NCBI RefSeq assembly: GCF_963675165.1
Contig: NC_087393.1
Span: 4,097,502 to 4,161,501 of the forward strand
Length of the DNA: 64,000 nucleotides
Reading direction: 5' to 3'
Source of the DNA: Halichondria panicea
Taxonomy: Eukaryota; Porifera; Demospongiae; Suberitida; Halichondriidae
Position numbers and translations under genes: made by a program. Under the pieces are notes generated by a model. That model worked only from the letters and a program-made list of their open reading frames with translations, did no database searches and was not told where the DNA came from. Positions 22,996 to 34,065 of this stretch are shown here, piece by piece. Numbering within the stretch: the first letter of the stretch is position 1; each line of letters begins with the position of its first letter.

Positions 22996-23826
22996 ATAAG
23001 ATCCTCATCTTTTTATAGTGAGAGCACACCATCTCAGCTAGCTGGAAGCTCACGACTGTCAGCTATAGCTAGCTAGCTTGTGAGTGAGTAACCATAGCAG
23101 TAAGCATTGTTTAGGTGTAGTCAAAAAAACCACAGATTATTATTAGAACTTTTTATTTTTAGAACAGTCGAAGTTTTGCTGAGTTTAGTAAAACCACGCC
23201 CCTTTTCGTCTCAGCCATGGAGCCGTGTATCCGTCATGATCCGAATGAGAAAAGAAAAGCTAAGGTACCACATAGATCTAAATGTTTTCTGTAGCTCTAT
23301 AAAGCTTATAGCTAGCTAGACGTATACCTATATATACATGTACATGCTAGAAGAAACCTAGATCTAGGAGATGACTGTCAGACTAGCCAGTGCAGTACAG
23401 TTTGACCGCAAAACGCAACGCCGTTTTCTTCCAATTGCAACGGTACGGAAATTAAACCCTACTTCAACGGTTTCAAAACGAAACGTACTATACGAACTAC
23501 ATAAACGGAGCGGGTACTTTTTTTTACCGCTACTGAATCATTGTATTGCTTTCTTCTATATCGAAAGAATAGGGAGCACAAAAGTTGCAAAACTACCGTT
23601 TTGGTAATCACTCTATCACAGGCAGAAAGAGTCAAGACCCTCTCTCTCCAGAAATACTGAACACAAACATGATATGGAAACAGAAATCAGTGCAATAGAC
23701 AAACATTGTCATGTGTATGCAGCTCTATAAATCTACAATTCAGTCCATTGGTTTGTATGGTTTATACATTGTCTTGTCCGTGCTCCTTTTTTTGACATGA
23801 TAGCTTTATAGCACCCTGTTCTAGTT

Positions 23827-23948
23827 CTTGAAAGTAATTGGAAACTTTCCTTGCATCACACTCAGCCATAGTAGAGCTGCAACTTTTCTTGAAAGTAATT
23901 GGAAACTTTCCTTGCATCACACTCAGCCATAGTAGAGCTGCAACTTTT
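23827..23948. repeat. 61-bp tandem duplication
   Basis: CTTGAAAGTAATTGGAAACT begins both units (23827 and 23888); the two are almost identical. It lies just outside the right end of the BEN/mariner element. Confidence 0.85.
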
Positions 23949-25833
23949 GCAAATAACATTGCTACTGCTTACCACTCAAAATGGCGGACATATGTAACCC
24001 CATGTCATGAATTTTAGGGAGTTTTGGCCGGAAGTGGGCGGATCTGCATATAACCTCTATAATTAACATTTTGTTTAGTGTGGCAAAACGCGCCAAACTA
24101 GAATTATAGCTTTTTTTAGTGGGCCACTGGAAAATCATAGTGGTGCTGTAATTAGGTAGATATAGTAGTTTCTCATCACATGGTTTTTGTAAATTGAGGC
24201 CATGAGGCCATTATTCCATATTCATTATGCTGACAGTGCAATTTTATGACACAAACAAAAATGTTTCTCATTATTTTGCTGGGTGCAACTTGTTAATTTA
24301 GACCACGCCCTGAAATACAATGGGTATGGCCCATTAATTTAGGCCACATCCCCAGCCATGAGGGGGATGATGAGAAACTAATCTGGCCATAGAAGAAAGA
24401 CAGTACCGTACTTATTCGATATAAGGCGACACTTAAACATATTTACGCAGCCAGAGGTCGTCTCTGGTCGTTTCTTTTGAAGGTTGAAAGATTACGTTGA
24501 AGTGCATATTTAGAGGGTCGCATCTAATTGGAGGTAATCGTAAGACCTCAATTTAAGGTGACCCTCCAAATATGCGACACCCAGGAGCTTCTGACCTCTA
24601 AAAATAGCGACAGCTGCGTTGACAATTATTTTTTCATGTCGCGTTATAAATGGAGGTAATTAGATGCGACCCTCTAAATATGCACTTCAACGTAATCTTT
24701 TAAATGTAGTCATTTCCTAGCCTTGATTGTAGCCCACTGGAAAATCAGTGTTTGCATGAAATCGAGGCAAGTAGACTCTGTAAAGTTACCTCCAATTAGA
24801 TGCGACCCTCTAAATATGCGACACCAGGACTTCAATATAATTTTTCAACGTCCAAAAGAAGCGACCTAATTTGTTAGCTTCAAAGAGACAAAATCCCTAC
24901 CCAGCTGTAATGGAAGATGCAGGCTATCTTTTGCATCAATTCGCTCTGCAATAATGTGCATTCGAGGAAGCCGCTCATCGTTGCATAGACCAGTTTACAT
25001 GTATCTCAGGAGGGGCGCGTCCCCCGCCTGAATACATAATTCCTCAAAGAACTACTTATGATATTCGCTTTGTTTTTTATTTTCCCCATCCTTAACTTTT
25101 GACTGCTACATAATTACCATCACTTAACTACTTTAACTACTTCTTTCTTTTGTACATTGTAACCAAAATCATGTATCTAGATTGAAAGCCAATTTAGAGT
25201 ACCATGCAAGTAGTACTCTTTTTCTAAGACAACAAGAAGCAGCCAGCTATCCCAGTCTGGCTGTTTGGTGTTACTCGAGTGTTATCACTTCAATTTTGAG
25301 ATAATAAATATATGTACGGGAATCTGTCGCACACACTGGTAATTTTTCTTAGCCTCGAGATGGAGAGCTTTCACGCCCCCCCCCCCCAAAAAAACCTAAA
25401 AAGGTATTACGGTACTATACTCTACTACCCTCGATTATAGGCCGCTTAAATTAGGAATCGAGGCTATGGCTCTTTAGGACGCGACATAAAAAAATAATTG
25501 TCAACGCAGCAGTCGCTAGTTTTAGAGGTCAGAAAATTGGAAAAGATCGAGGGTGTCGCATGTTTGGAGGGTCGCTTTAGTTACGGTATGTGTATTAATA
25601 AATTTCTACGTGATCTTACAGTATCGTTTTCTTCCATCTTCTCACAAACTGATCGCTGCCATTCTTCAGCCCTCTTCAGTCCTCTTCACACTATGTTTTT
25701 TGTTGTCTCCATCATAATTATTGATACTGCACTGTACACTCTGACATCGACACACGATCGAGTACCTCGACGCAGAGACCTCGTGTCGACGCAACAATGA
25801 CTTGAGTTTTGCACGTGATCAAGCCTGGAATTG
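23949..25833. repeat. Non-coding repeat field
   Basis: No gene seen. The phrase GATGCGACCCTCTAAATATG or close variants recurs near 24500, 24660 and 24800. A block around 24600-24660 (AGCGACAGCTGCGTTGACAA) is found inverted near 25490-25530, so 24.4-25.6 kb may be one large inverted-repeat element. A C-run lies at 25377-25388. Confidence 0.45.
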
Positions 25834-25841
25834 ACTTTGAA

Positions 25842-26099
25842 TCAAAAATCTTGATGAACAAGGACATAGATCTAGTACATAGGCGTAGGAACCAGGGGGG
25901 CAAGGGGGGCAGTTGCCCCCCTCAGCCAAATATTTTGCTTTTTCGCCCCCCTTAGCCAGCACTGCTCTCTAATTGAAAAAATATTGAATTTTAAATTGTG
26001 TCTCAGTGATATTGGTATAACATATTGTTTGCCCCCCTTAGGTAAAACATCTTCCTACCCCTATGTAGTATCTATGCCCTTGTTCATCAAGATTTTTGA
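25842..26099. mobile_element. Small inverted-repeat element
   Basis: TCAAAAATCTTGATGAACAA at the left is mirrored at the right over ~45 bp. The loop holds G- and C-runs. No clear target duplication was found. Confidence 0.6.
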
Positions 26100-26259
26100 A
26101 AGCTCCTCTTCTGTAATGACTGCATGCTGTGTGTGGTTCAGTGTCAACAATTGCATAACAACGTATAAGTATTTTTTGCCAGCGAAAGCAAACCATGGCA
26201 AGAGGCGCACAGCGCAGCTTGCATCACTCGTTATGCTAATAGGTATATATATACTGATA

Positions 26260-26340
26260 TACAGTAGACTCTCGTTAATACGGCCACCGGACCTTGGGAC
26301 AGTGCAGCGTGGCCGGAATAGCCACTCTCCAAATTAGTTG
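26260..26340. mobile_element. Possible pogo/Tigger-type TIR remnant
   Basis: TA followed by CAGTAGACTCTCGTTAATAC and CGGCCACCGG resembles the terminal repeat of pogo-like Tc1/mariner elements. Only one end was recognised. Confidence 0.3.
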
Positions 26341-26690
26341 TCAGATTCCTTTTACAGCTGCTTTGAGAGGGAGGAACTGTTGGTATGTTAACTTATAGTT
26401 CGTATTGGTCGATGTCGTGTGACTGGTCAGGTGATGGTGGGTCATGTGAGTCATAGCGATATAGATCAACGTTGTACCCAATTTGGTACACACACGCTAG
26501 GCGCCATGATCTTGTGACACTTGCATGTCAGTAGCAAACGTACATTCCATACAGCCTCTCCAGTTGGAACGCCACATCTTGCATGCACTGTGTGCATGTG
26601 TGGGGGATACCACATGATGACATACATGTATATTCACAGTGCATGTGCATGACTACTGCATGTACACTACATTTTTAAAGATAACTTTAA

Positions 26691-27119
26691 CTAGTGTTCA
26701 AGCTGGCGCTGTGCTAATGCCTCTCGCCATGTTTTTGCTTTCGCTCAAAAGCATTAAAGTGTTATCTATAATGAATTTTATATTAAAGTTAGCTTATCTA
26801 TATAAAGTCACTGAGAAGAAAAGACTTATTTACATGCATCTATTGTTGTTATTTATTGTATTATGTGGCTTACAAGGACCTCAAGAAAGAAGAAAATTGA
26901 TTCTTCCAGGATCTGTAGTCCAGTGTATATAATATCTAAGAAGAAAAGACCTGTGTACATGCATATTGTTATCTATATGGTAGTGTTTTGTGGCTTACCG
27001 GGCCCTCAAGACAAAGATGATTCTGCCAGGAGGATCTGGATCTGGATCTTGGATATTATTTTCTCACATGGGGAATGAGCGCGCATGCGCATTACATCCA
27101 CAAGAATAATTAAAGGGTG
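26691..27119. repeat. Dispersed repeat, copy 1 (copy 2 starts near 52195)
   Basis: Starts ACTAGTGTTCAAGCTGGCGC and includes TTAGCTTATCTATATAAAGT. The same sequence returns at 52201-53160, where it is opened by a 592-bp TIR element (52292-52883) and by the MULE (53170-56913). This copy lacks both, so it shows the pre-insertion state. It contains an internal ~75-bp approximate duplication (GAAGAAAAGACTTATTTACA and GAAGAAAAGACCTGTGTACA). Confidence 0.8.
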
Positions 27120-27128
27120 TGTCCAAAG

Positions 27129-27766
27129 CAGAGGAGGGAGGACACGATTAACCTTAGCTCTAATTAGCTAATTATTGTGACATTCTTTGAACAATTCATC
27201 TTTTCTTTCTTTATAACCTCTACATATTGGACACAAGAGCTAGAGCAAAGTAAGCCTTTTCTCCTACTGGAGGTACCCCTATGGCCAAGTTGTCAGGACC
27301 TGAAGGTAATAGGACCCCTATAAGAAGCACCTCAAGTACTCCTATCTCTAAGATCCCTGTGAGAAGCATCCCAGGCACTCTGATCTTGTCTCTGTGAGAA
27401 GCACTCTTGATCCTGGAGACAGGATCCCTATGAGGAGCACCCCAGGCACTCCTGTCTCCAAGATCCCTGTGAGAAGCACTCCTGTCTCTGTGATAAAGCT
27501 GCAACATGGAATTGTTTAGTTCAGAGCGTCTCCAACATGAAGAACATCAATGACACTAACAGTCTCAGCTTCTAGCACCCCTTTATTTGTATGGTTTGCT
27601 CTGTGCCTGCAAGAATTGCCTGTCACTCATACTACAGTACTGTACTGTGTGTCCCAATATGTAGAGGTTATAAAGAAAGAAAAGATGAATCATTCAAAGA
27701 ATGTAATTAAAAGGTCGCGACAATTAGCTAATTAGAGCTAAGGTTAATCGTGTCCTCCCTCCTCTG
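27129..27766. mobile_element. 638-bp long-TIR element, 9-bp target duplication
   Basis: The ends are perfect inverted repeats for 45 bp, starting CAGAGGAGGGAGGACACGAT, and remain similar for about 120 bp. TGTCCAAAG flanks both ends (27120-27128 and 27767-27775). A related unoccupied site is visible at ~56929-56940. The interior (~27250-27500) carries a degenerate ~40-60-bp repeat (GATCCCTGTGAGAAGCA recurs) that could encode Ser/Thr/Pro-Val-rich peptides. The long TIRs and 9-bp duplication fit the Mutator superfamily; there is no transposase. Confidence 0.8.
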
Positions 27767-27834
27767 TGTCCAAAGAGATCAATTTCAGTAAATATTATTA
27801 TATGCAGAAAATAACTATATAAGATGGTATAAAA

Positions 27835-28755
27835 CTAATCAATTTCAAGTTCAATGTCTTGTAGAGTTGAGCTCCCTTCCACTGAGTGGTTAGGTACATG
27901 TGTTGCCACTAGTTTCTTGTGGAAATCTTCAGCTTTGCTGACGGTGTCTAGTCGCCGTAACACTTGCTGCTTAACTATAGTAATCGCATTCTCAAGCCTC
28001 TTCAAGCTGCTTTTGAGTCCTTTAAGCTGAATTTTCTGATCGAAACTCAGGCTTTCTTTTATTTTTTTCATGGCCAAGATTCTGTCTTGCTTCCATTTAC
28101 GTTTGCTTTCCATCCATATCAACTTTTCTTTGAGCTCATACACTCTGTCCTTCTGAGTAACAGACATATTCATGTATTGTTTGGCGCTCGCTGCTTGCTT
28201 TGGATCCAAGTGCACAGTGTACTTGTCTGTGGAATATCTGTTTTCTTCCCAGCACCTTGGTGCTAAGAACTCCGGTGCCGCAAAGCCAGGTGTCTCGTTT
28301 GATGTCTTCTTTTTGCTGACATCAATCCCAAGCAGGTTGACGGTGATTCGTCTTCGGAGGAGCTCAGTGTTCACAACAAATATTTTGTCCTCCAACCTCT
28401 TTGAGCTGTTCTTGAGAGCTTTGAGCTGTATTTTTTCATCAAAAGTGAGGTGCTTGTCCTCCATGTCTTCGATTCTCTTCTCTTTTCCTTCTTGCTTTCT
28501 CTCCATCCATTTCATTTTGACCAGGAGCTCAGCAATCTTTTCCTTTTGAGAGAGGTACACCTGATAATCAGCCTCCTGCTCTTCTTTGAGCTTTGTTTCA
28601 GGATCAGTGCATTTTTTGTGCTTTGTTAGGACCCCCTTCATCATCGATTTGAGAGACTTCTTTTTCTTCTCTAGTACAGAATCCACCTCGTGAATCTCCT
28701 CGATGACAGTGACTTTATTGGATTTGCGATGAAACAGTTTGCTGCCACGACCCAT
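27835..28755 (-). CDS. Coiled-coil protein with internal duplication
   Basis: A single-exon reading frame of 306 codons. I choose the methionine of MGRGSKLFHRKSNK over one 17 codons upstream, because that extension is A/T-rich repeat sequence. The protein is Lys/Glu-rich and helical. Two ~65-residue blocks are homologous: LTFDEKIQLKALKNSSKRLE in the first and LSFDQKIQLKGLKSSLKRLE in the second, each preceded by a WME(R/S)K motif and followed by a leucine/valine-rich stretch. They are separated by a Pro/Ala linker (GFAAPEFLAP). No family is recognised; a cytoskeletal or scaffold role is only a guess. It is head to head with SRP68, 288 bp between starts. Confidence 0.6.
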   Translation of the reverse strand: MGRGSKLFHRKSNKVTVIEEIHEVDSVLEKKKKSLKSMMKGVLTKHKKCTDPETKLKEEQEADYQVYLSQKEKIAELLVKMKWMERKQEGKEKRIEDMEDKHLTFDEKIQLKALKNSSKRLEDKIFVVNTELLRRRITVNLLGIDVSKKKTSNETPGFAAPEFLAPRCWEENRYSTDKYTVHLDPKQAASAKQYMNMSVTQKDRVYELKEKLIWMESKRKWKQDRILAMKKIKESLSFDQKIQLKGLKSSLKRLENAITIVKQQVLRRLDTVSKAEDFHKKLVATHVPNHSVEGSSTLQDIELEID

Positions 28756-29043
28756 TATTTTTGGTGACAGTATAATTATTATAGCAAAATAATTATAATA
28801 GTTCACAGTTCTAAGCTTCTTTTCAACAGTTTTATTGAGTATTTAGCTGAATATCGAATGAAAATGACTCTATCTGCTAGGTCTTCTTGATCTTGTATCT
28901 AAGCACTACGCGTCTAAAGTAGTCATGCGCAGATTGAGCCCGCGGCGTGACTTTGAACCAAGACTCAAGAGAAGACTACACCCATGCAGTCCCACTAGGT
29001 CTCTTTCACACGTGTGGCAAATTCTAATACTGAGACAATCGCA
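28756..29043. promoter_or_regulatory. Likely bidirectional promoter of the coiled-coil gene and SRP68
   Basis: 288 bp separate two divergent start codons, so both promoters must lie here unless an upstream non-coding exon exists. The left ~50 bp is ATAATTAT-type repeat; the rest is more G+C-rich (CGCGGCGTGACTTTG near 28940). No TATA box is positioned convincingly. Confidence 0.4.
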
Positions 29044-32000
29044 ATGTCTGTGAACGTGAGTGAAGCTCATCTGTCAGAAGCTGTTACTGAGACTGGGGCT
29101 GGAGCAGAACTAGAAGCTGAAGCCTCCGAGGTTCTACATGAACCAGACTTTTGCCTGGAGAGTATCCTTTAAGCATACACCCTCACCTCCACCGCACATA
29201 TTGAAAGCTACTGTTCGCACTGTAAATGCCTTAAGCTACGCTAGCTGTGGGATTTGTAGGTCTCGTCTAGTGCGTACTGTGCTATCACATGTTCTCCTTA
29301 ACACTGTGTAGTCCTCCCTCTGATAAAGGAGGCTCAGAATCAGCATGGACTGCGTCATGGAGATTATCAACGATACAGGTAGCTACGAATGTACATTAAG
29401 ACTATATCAATTGACAATTTATTCTCATCATAGGATGTATTGCAGTCGCCGGCTGAAGAGAATAAGAAAGTCCCTCGGCTTCACTCAGAATCACAGGAAC
29501 AGATTTCAAAAGAAACACATCACCGTTGATAAGATCACGGATATCAGGTAGAGAAATAACTTGTGTGCATATGCAGTCTTCTTTTACACCTGTGTGTTAG
29601 ACCAATACACTGTAACCCAGCTTTGGTGAATACTACATTTTGCTTACAAAACCTACATGTATAACAGTCCCTCACTATCAAAAAGAGAAACTTGGTATTC
29701 ATAGGTACCTTTACATTCCCCTTGTGTGTGCTGAGAGATGTTGGGCAATGGCTATGGAGATCAAACAAGAAGCCAACACGGAACCGAGGAAGAGGTTCCA
29801 TCTGCTCAGACGACTAAATCGAGCGGGGAAGTACGCCCGGGAACTGATGGAGCTGTGTGAGGGATGCGTCCGATGTGACGCTCGTACCAAACTAGAGGTG
29901 CAAGCCTACCAGCTGTGGATGTTGGGAAACATACAGTTTGAGAAGCAGTGCTGGCCGGAAGCTTTGGAAGCTTATGGACAGTGCCAGTAGGTGATATTAA
30001 TGTCTACAGGGAAGTCTAGTTGCAGCAAGCAGCTTTGGTTTTTTATTCCTGTGCTAGCTTCCTTTGGTGTACTGTATAGAGGCTGTGTTCCTTACACACT
30101 GTACAGTAACAATGCTTCAGTCTGAAGTGAAAGTGTGTGTGCGTGTGTGTATAAAAAAAGGTGTCCTAAATTTTAATTATGGCTTTGGCTTACATCAACC
30201 CTTTTCCCCCAGAACCATTTACCAGAAGCTGGGAGGTGCTGTATCCGAGGAGCAGAAGCAGCAGTACACAGGGAGAGTGGAGGAAATGTCCCCAAGCATC
30301 CGTTACTGTGCCTACAATATCGGGGACCTGCCCACGGACGTTAAAGAGCTACAGAAGTTGAAGACAGACGCAGCTGGCTCCGATATCCTAGCCTCAAAGA
30401 TTGATGTGAGTGTGTGAGGGGCTGCATGTTGTATGGTAACTAGAGGTTCTTCATGATGAAGGACTTGATAAGGAAGCCTGCATACACCAAGTACACACTG
30501 CAATTTCTATTCCTGAAAGTGAAGCTATCTACAGTGGTCTCCTTGCCAACAGCGGCTGTAGCTATAGTAATAATACCAGAAAATTGGATTTGGAGCCCAT
30601 TAACTTAATGTTTGATGTACTACTGGTACAGAGTGGGATTAGCTTATTTTTGGTGGCAACAATACATAAAATGTAGCTATAATTATGCCATTGCTATACC
30701 ATGTCACACACACACACACACACTGTCAGCTTGTTCTGGCCAAGACCCAAGAGAAAGCTGCCTCTTCTCTGACTGAGGTCACCTGGCTCGGACAGAAGGT
30801 GCCCGTACGCAGCGAGAAGGTTCGTGTGAGTCTAGTCCGCCTACAACAAGTTGAGGGGGAGTTGGTAAGTGGGGGAGACAAGATGGAGGTGTACGAGAGG
30901 TTGCTCATGGAGTGTCAGGATGCCCTGCAGGTCACCAGAGAGGAGCTGAGCTCAGAGCAGGTGGGGAGAGATAATTTCAGAGATATAGATATAATTATGT
31001 CTATAGATCATTGGGATTCTACTCTGTAGCTTGTATAGCAAAGGCTTGGTAGAGTAATTACTATACATACACGTAAGTCCCTCGTTACATTATTTCTCTT
31101 TCCCCCTCCTAAAGACTGTTGCTGAGAAGAAGAGGTCTGCCAAGAGTGAGGCCCAACGATCGTCTCTTCGTCTGCTCGTCGACTACCTTTCCCATGTCAA
31201 GTTGAACCACGCCCTCAACCGAAACCTGTCCCTCATAGTGGGCATGCGTGACGGTGACCGTGTTGTTAAACCGGAGGAGTTTGTTCGTGTCTACGATATC
31301 CTCTTGCAGGTAGGTACATGTAGGTAGAGTACGAAAAAATGTTTCCGCTTGAACCTGTAATTGTAGATATTGTACATAATTATTATTATAGTGTGTACTT
31401 GTATGCTGTTGAAGCTATCTAAAAAAAAATAACACGTGAAAGAGCAGCTCAAGGCACATGTGCTGGACCTATGCTGAAGCTATCTAAAAAAATGCCACGT
31501 GAAAGAGCAGCTCAAGGCGCATGTGCTGGTATCTACAGCGTGTGCATAGATCAAACACAGCGTGCACAGCGATTTTTTGGGTTGCTAAAGCCGGGATATT
31601 TATATCACGTTATAAGCGTGTAATAAAAGTCATACAGTCCCTTCCGTGTTTTATTTCACGGTCACGTAGCCTAAAGGCATGATTTGGTAAGGGATCGTAA
31701 AACACAAAATTGTGTTTTACATGAGAATCCTCATGTTTTATGGCTATTACATACTGACCTGTACAATGGTATGGAATTATTACCTTTACCTGAATCCTAG
31801 TTGACTCAACTCCCCCTGTAATATTCTTGTAATTCAGTGCTACAATTAAGTATTAGTGTTATCTTTGTAGCATATCTCTGATTTGGGGGAAGTCCCTGGT
31901 TTGGCCGAGGACCACGCCTCCCAAAAACAGAACACTGCTCGGGTATTTGCCTTCAAGGCCCATCGTTGCTTCCATCTGGCCGAGTCTTACGTGGTAATGA

Positions 32001-33041
32001 AGAAATGGCCCGAGGCCATTGCTCTGTTTGATCGTGCCTCAGATCATGTAATCCAGGCTATAGAGCAGTACAGAGTCCTGGAGCACAGCGGAGTGGAAGC
32101 AACAAAGATTGATAAGGTGTTAGTACTTCCAGCCTATCTTTTTCTGCGTGCTACAAGATTACAAATAGCACAATGTCCTGTCATACGTACGTATTGGTTT
32201 CACTTTCACATTACTACATTTCTGTTTCCTTCCTCAGTCAATACCAGACCTGCATAAGCTCCAGGCAACAATCCGTGGTAAAAAGTGTGAGGTTCATGTG
32301 ACCAGTATCGTGGAAGAGCAGCACTTGGAGGAGAAAATGGCCGACATGTCCCTCGCTAGCAAGGTGTGGGAGGGGAGGGGGTGGTATCCTACTTTACTTT
32401 GTATAGCCTCTCATTCATATTTCAATTGTACCCTTTACCAGATACTGTTTGCTTCAAAGTCTACCTATATCCCCCTATTTGTACACCACCAGTGCATGCA
32501 CATGTGATTTATATTCTCCTATTGTCACATTTATCTAAGCACTGGTTGGTAACAGTGTGATGTTCCATAGCTTATTGATTGTTCTGTGTTCTGATCTATC
32601 CCACTACAATATGTAACCGGACACTTTTAGGACCAATACAAATTCATCTCATTGTTCTTGGAGAGGTTGTTCTCTATTTCATTCGCTTTGTATAGGAAAA
32701 TATTTTTGGGGGGACGAGAGCACTGTCAATTAGAAAGAGGTTCTCTTATTCATAATTTCCATACGTAGGTATAGATGTAAGTTTTGGTTGTCCCCAATTA
32801 ATTCCTCTGTTTCCATACACAGCCCCTCACTGAGCGACTGGATCAGTTCGTGCTCCTCCCACCCTCTCACAAGCCGATACTGGCACCCCTCCCCCCTGAC
32901 TATCAACCAATCCCAGCCAAGCCTCTCTTCTTTGATCTCGCTCTTAATCACATTGAACCGCCATCGTTGGAGCACAAGGTGGAGAAGAAGCCATCAGGGT
33001 TCACTGGCTTCGTGAAAGGACTCCTTTGGGGAAACTCCTGA
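29044..33041 (+). CDS. SRP68: Signal recognition particle 68-kDa subunit
   Basis: Ten exons: 29044-29161, 29312-29378, 29434-29547, 29705-29986, 30213-30405, 30730-30960, 31115-31309, 31871-32116, 32238-32363, 32823-33041. All introns are GT-AG, the phases agree, and the total is 1,791 nt (596 aa), slightly shorter than the vertebrate protein. Diagnostic stretches are KEAQNQHGLRHGDYQRYR and KQEANTEPRKRFHLLRRL in the N-terminal RNA-binding domain, SIRYCAYNIGD in the middle, and KPLFFDLALNHI plus the GFTGFVKGLLWG tail that pairs with SRP72. The protein binds 7SL RNA in the SRP S domain and helps elongation arrest and targeting of ribosomes to the ER. No lesion is seen; this is the best-preserved gene in the window. 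Confidence 0.97.
31411..31540. repeat. 65-bp tandem duplication in an SRP68 intron
   Basis: GAAGCTATCTAAAAAAA begins units at 31411 and 31476; both contain GTGAAAGAGCAGCTCAAGGC. It lies within the intron between exons 7 and 8. The intron also holds an inverted A/T-rich stretch (~31560-31760), probably a MITE. Confidence 0.8.
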
Positions 33042-33234
33042 TCTATGAACACTATAGCTAGTTACAGTTAATTATAACAATTAGCAATTATTTGTACAAC
33101 TGAGTCATTAGGTATACATTCTATTTTGTGAGAATAAAAATATTTGTGATGTTGAGCAATATGAAAACATGTTTTGATTATCTATGGGTAGCTTTATCAG
33201 ATATAGCTGGTGTGAAAAGAGATTGATATATAGG

Positions 33235-33335
33235 TGGATGCTAGGAAATGGTTTGACATACAAGCACATCAGGGAAGGCCATGCCATTGACTGTCTTGTG
33301 CATGTCCTTGTCCTCTGCATAGTAACGGTCGGCAC
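33235..33335 (-). pseudogene. Degenerate copy of the last exon of the 2OG dioxygenase
   Basis: Minus-strand bases encoding GCAGAGGACAAGG...GCCTTC...GACGTGCTTGT-type phrases match the terminal exon at 38715-38825 (shared phrases include GTGCTTGT and CAAACCATT), but with deletions that remove the arginine/serine motif. A partial duplication of the dioxygenase gene probably once lay here. Confidence 0.5.
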
Positions 33336-33596
33336 TAGCTAGATGAAACTTAAAGTCAGATCCATAGAATCAATTTTTCATACAGTCAACTAACTCCTGA
33401 AATACTATAGAAAGAGAGAGGTGTGCACGTGGTTATAGCCAGATACACACATTCACACTTACTGGTAACTGGTGTCTGGTATATAATTATGAGATGGTTG
33501 CCAAGGTCAAAAGTGACCCAGTAACGATTTATCAATGGCCACAGCGCCAGTGTAGAACCCATGCATGCATGTACTCTCATGCTCTCTATAGCTGAG

Positions 33597-33690
33597 GATA
33601 TGCATGCAGTCAATTGCAGTTGACATGGTATCGGGAGCTCCTGGGAGGTCCTTGTACCGGGACAGGATGTCTGAGATGATCTGCACAAGT
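33597..33690 (-). CDS. Unassigned exon-like segment
   Basis: On the minus strand an AG after a (CA)-rich tract precedes an open stretch encoding ISDILSRYKDLPGAPDTMST. I cannot tie it to a gene. It could be part of the duplicated dioxygenase neighbourhood or of an unrelated gene. Confidence 0.25.
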
Positions 33691-34065
33691 GTGTGTGTGC
33701 ATGTGCATGTGTGTATGTACAACCATAATATTATTACTACAACATAATTATACTGTGCCGTGCATAAACTTTTATGCTTTATGATAAAGCATATACGGTG
33801 TAATGTCATGAAATGTTGTATGTTTCCTTCCTCGATTTTAAATGTAGGCTCAGTATAATTATGGCATGGAGAGTTTAAATCGCGTATCCGTGATAATAAT
33901 AACAAAGTGCTATGCTACTAAAGTTTGCACTATCTATCTCCTTGTGTTTTTTTCAGTTTGAAATCGTCATGGGGAAAATAATATTATATTGGCCAGCTTA
34001 CACAAAACTAAAAATAGGCGCCCTCTTAGATACAATTATTTTGGAGCATAAATATATCTATAGTC

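Larger units (their letters stand above)
21497..23530. mobile_element. Second two-ORF Tc1/mariner-like element
   Basis: Left end GCGGCCAAAAAAAGTACCCG and right end GCGGTAAAAAAAAGTACCCG (complement strand) match over ~37 bp with few differences. Both are flanked by TA (21495-21496, 23531-23532). Inside are a plus-strand BEN-like ORF (21775-22152) and a minus-strand transposase remnant (~22466-22995), tail to tail, the same plan as 9451-11936. The transposase is truncated. Confidence 0.65.

Noticed and set aside
24395-25590. Possible gene around repeated GCGACC phrases
   Set aside because: Phrases recur in both orientations with no sustained frame; treated as non-coding repeat.
28172-28549. 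Plus-strand ORF of 125 codons over the coiled-coil gene
   Set aside because: Low-complexity Ser/Leu/Phe antisense of a Lys/Glu-rich coding region, a common artefact.
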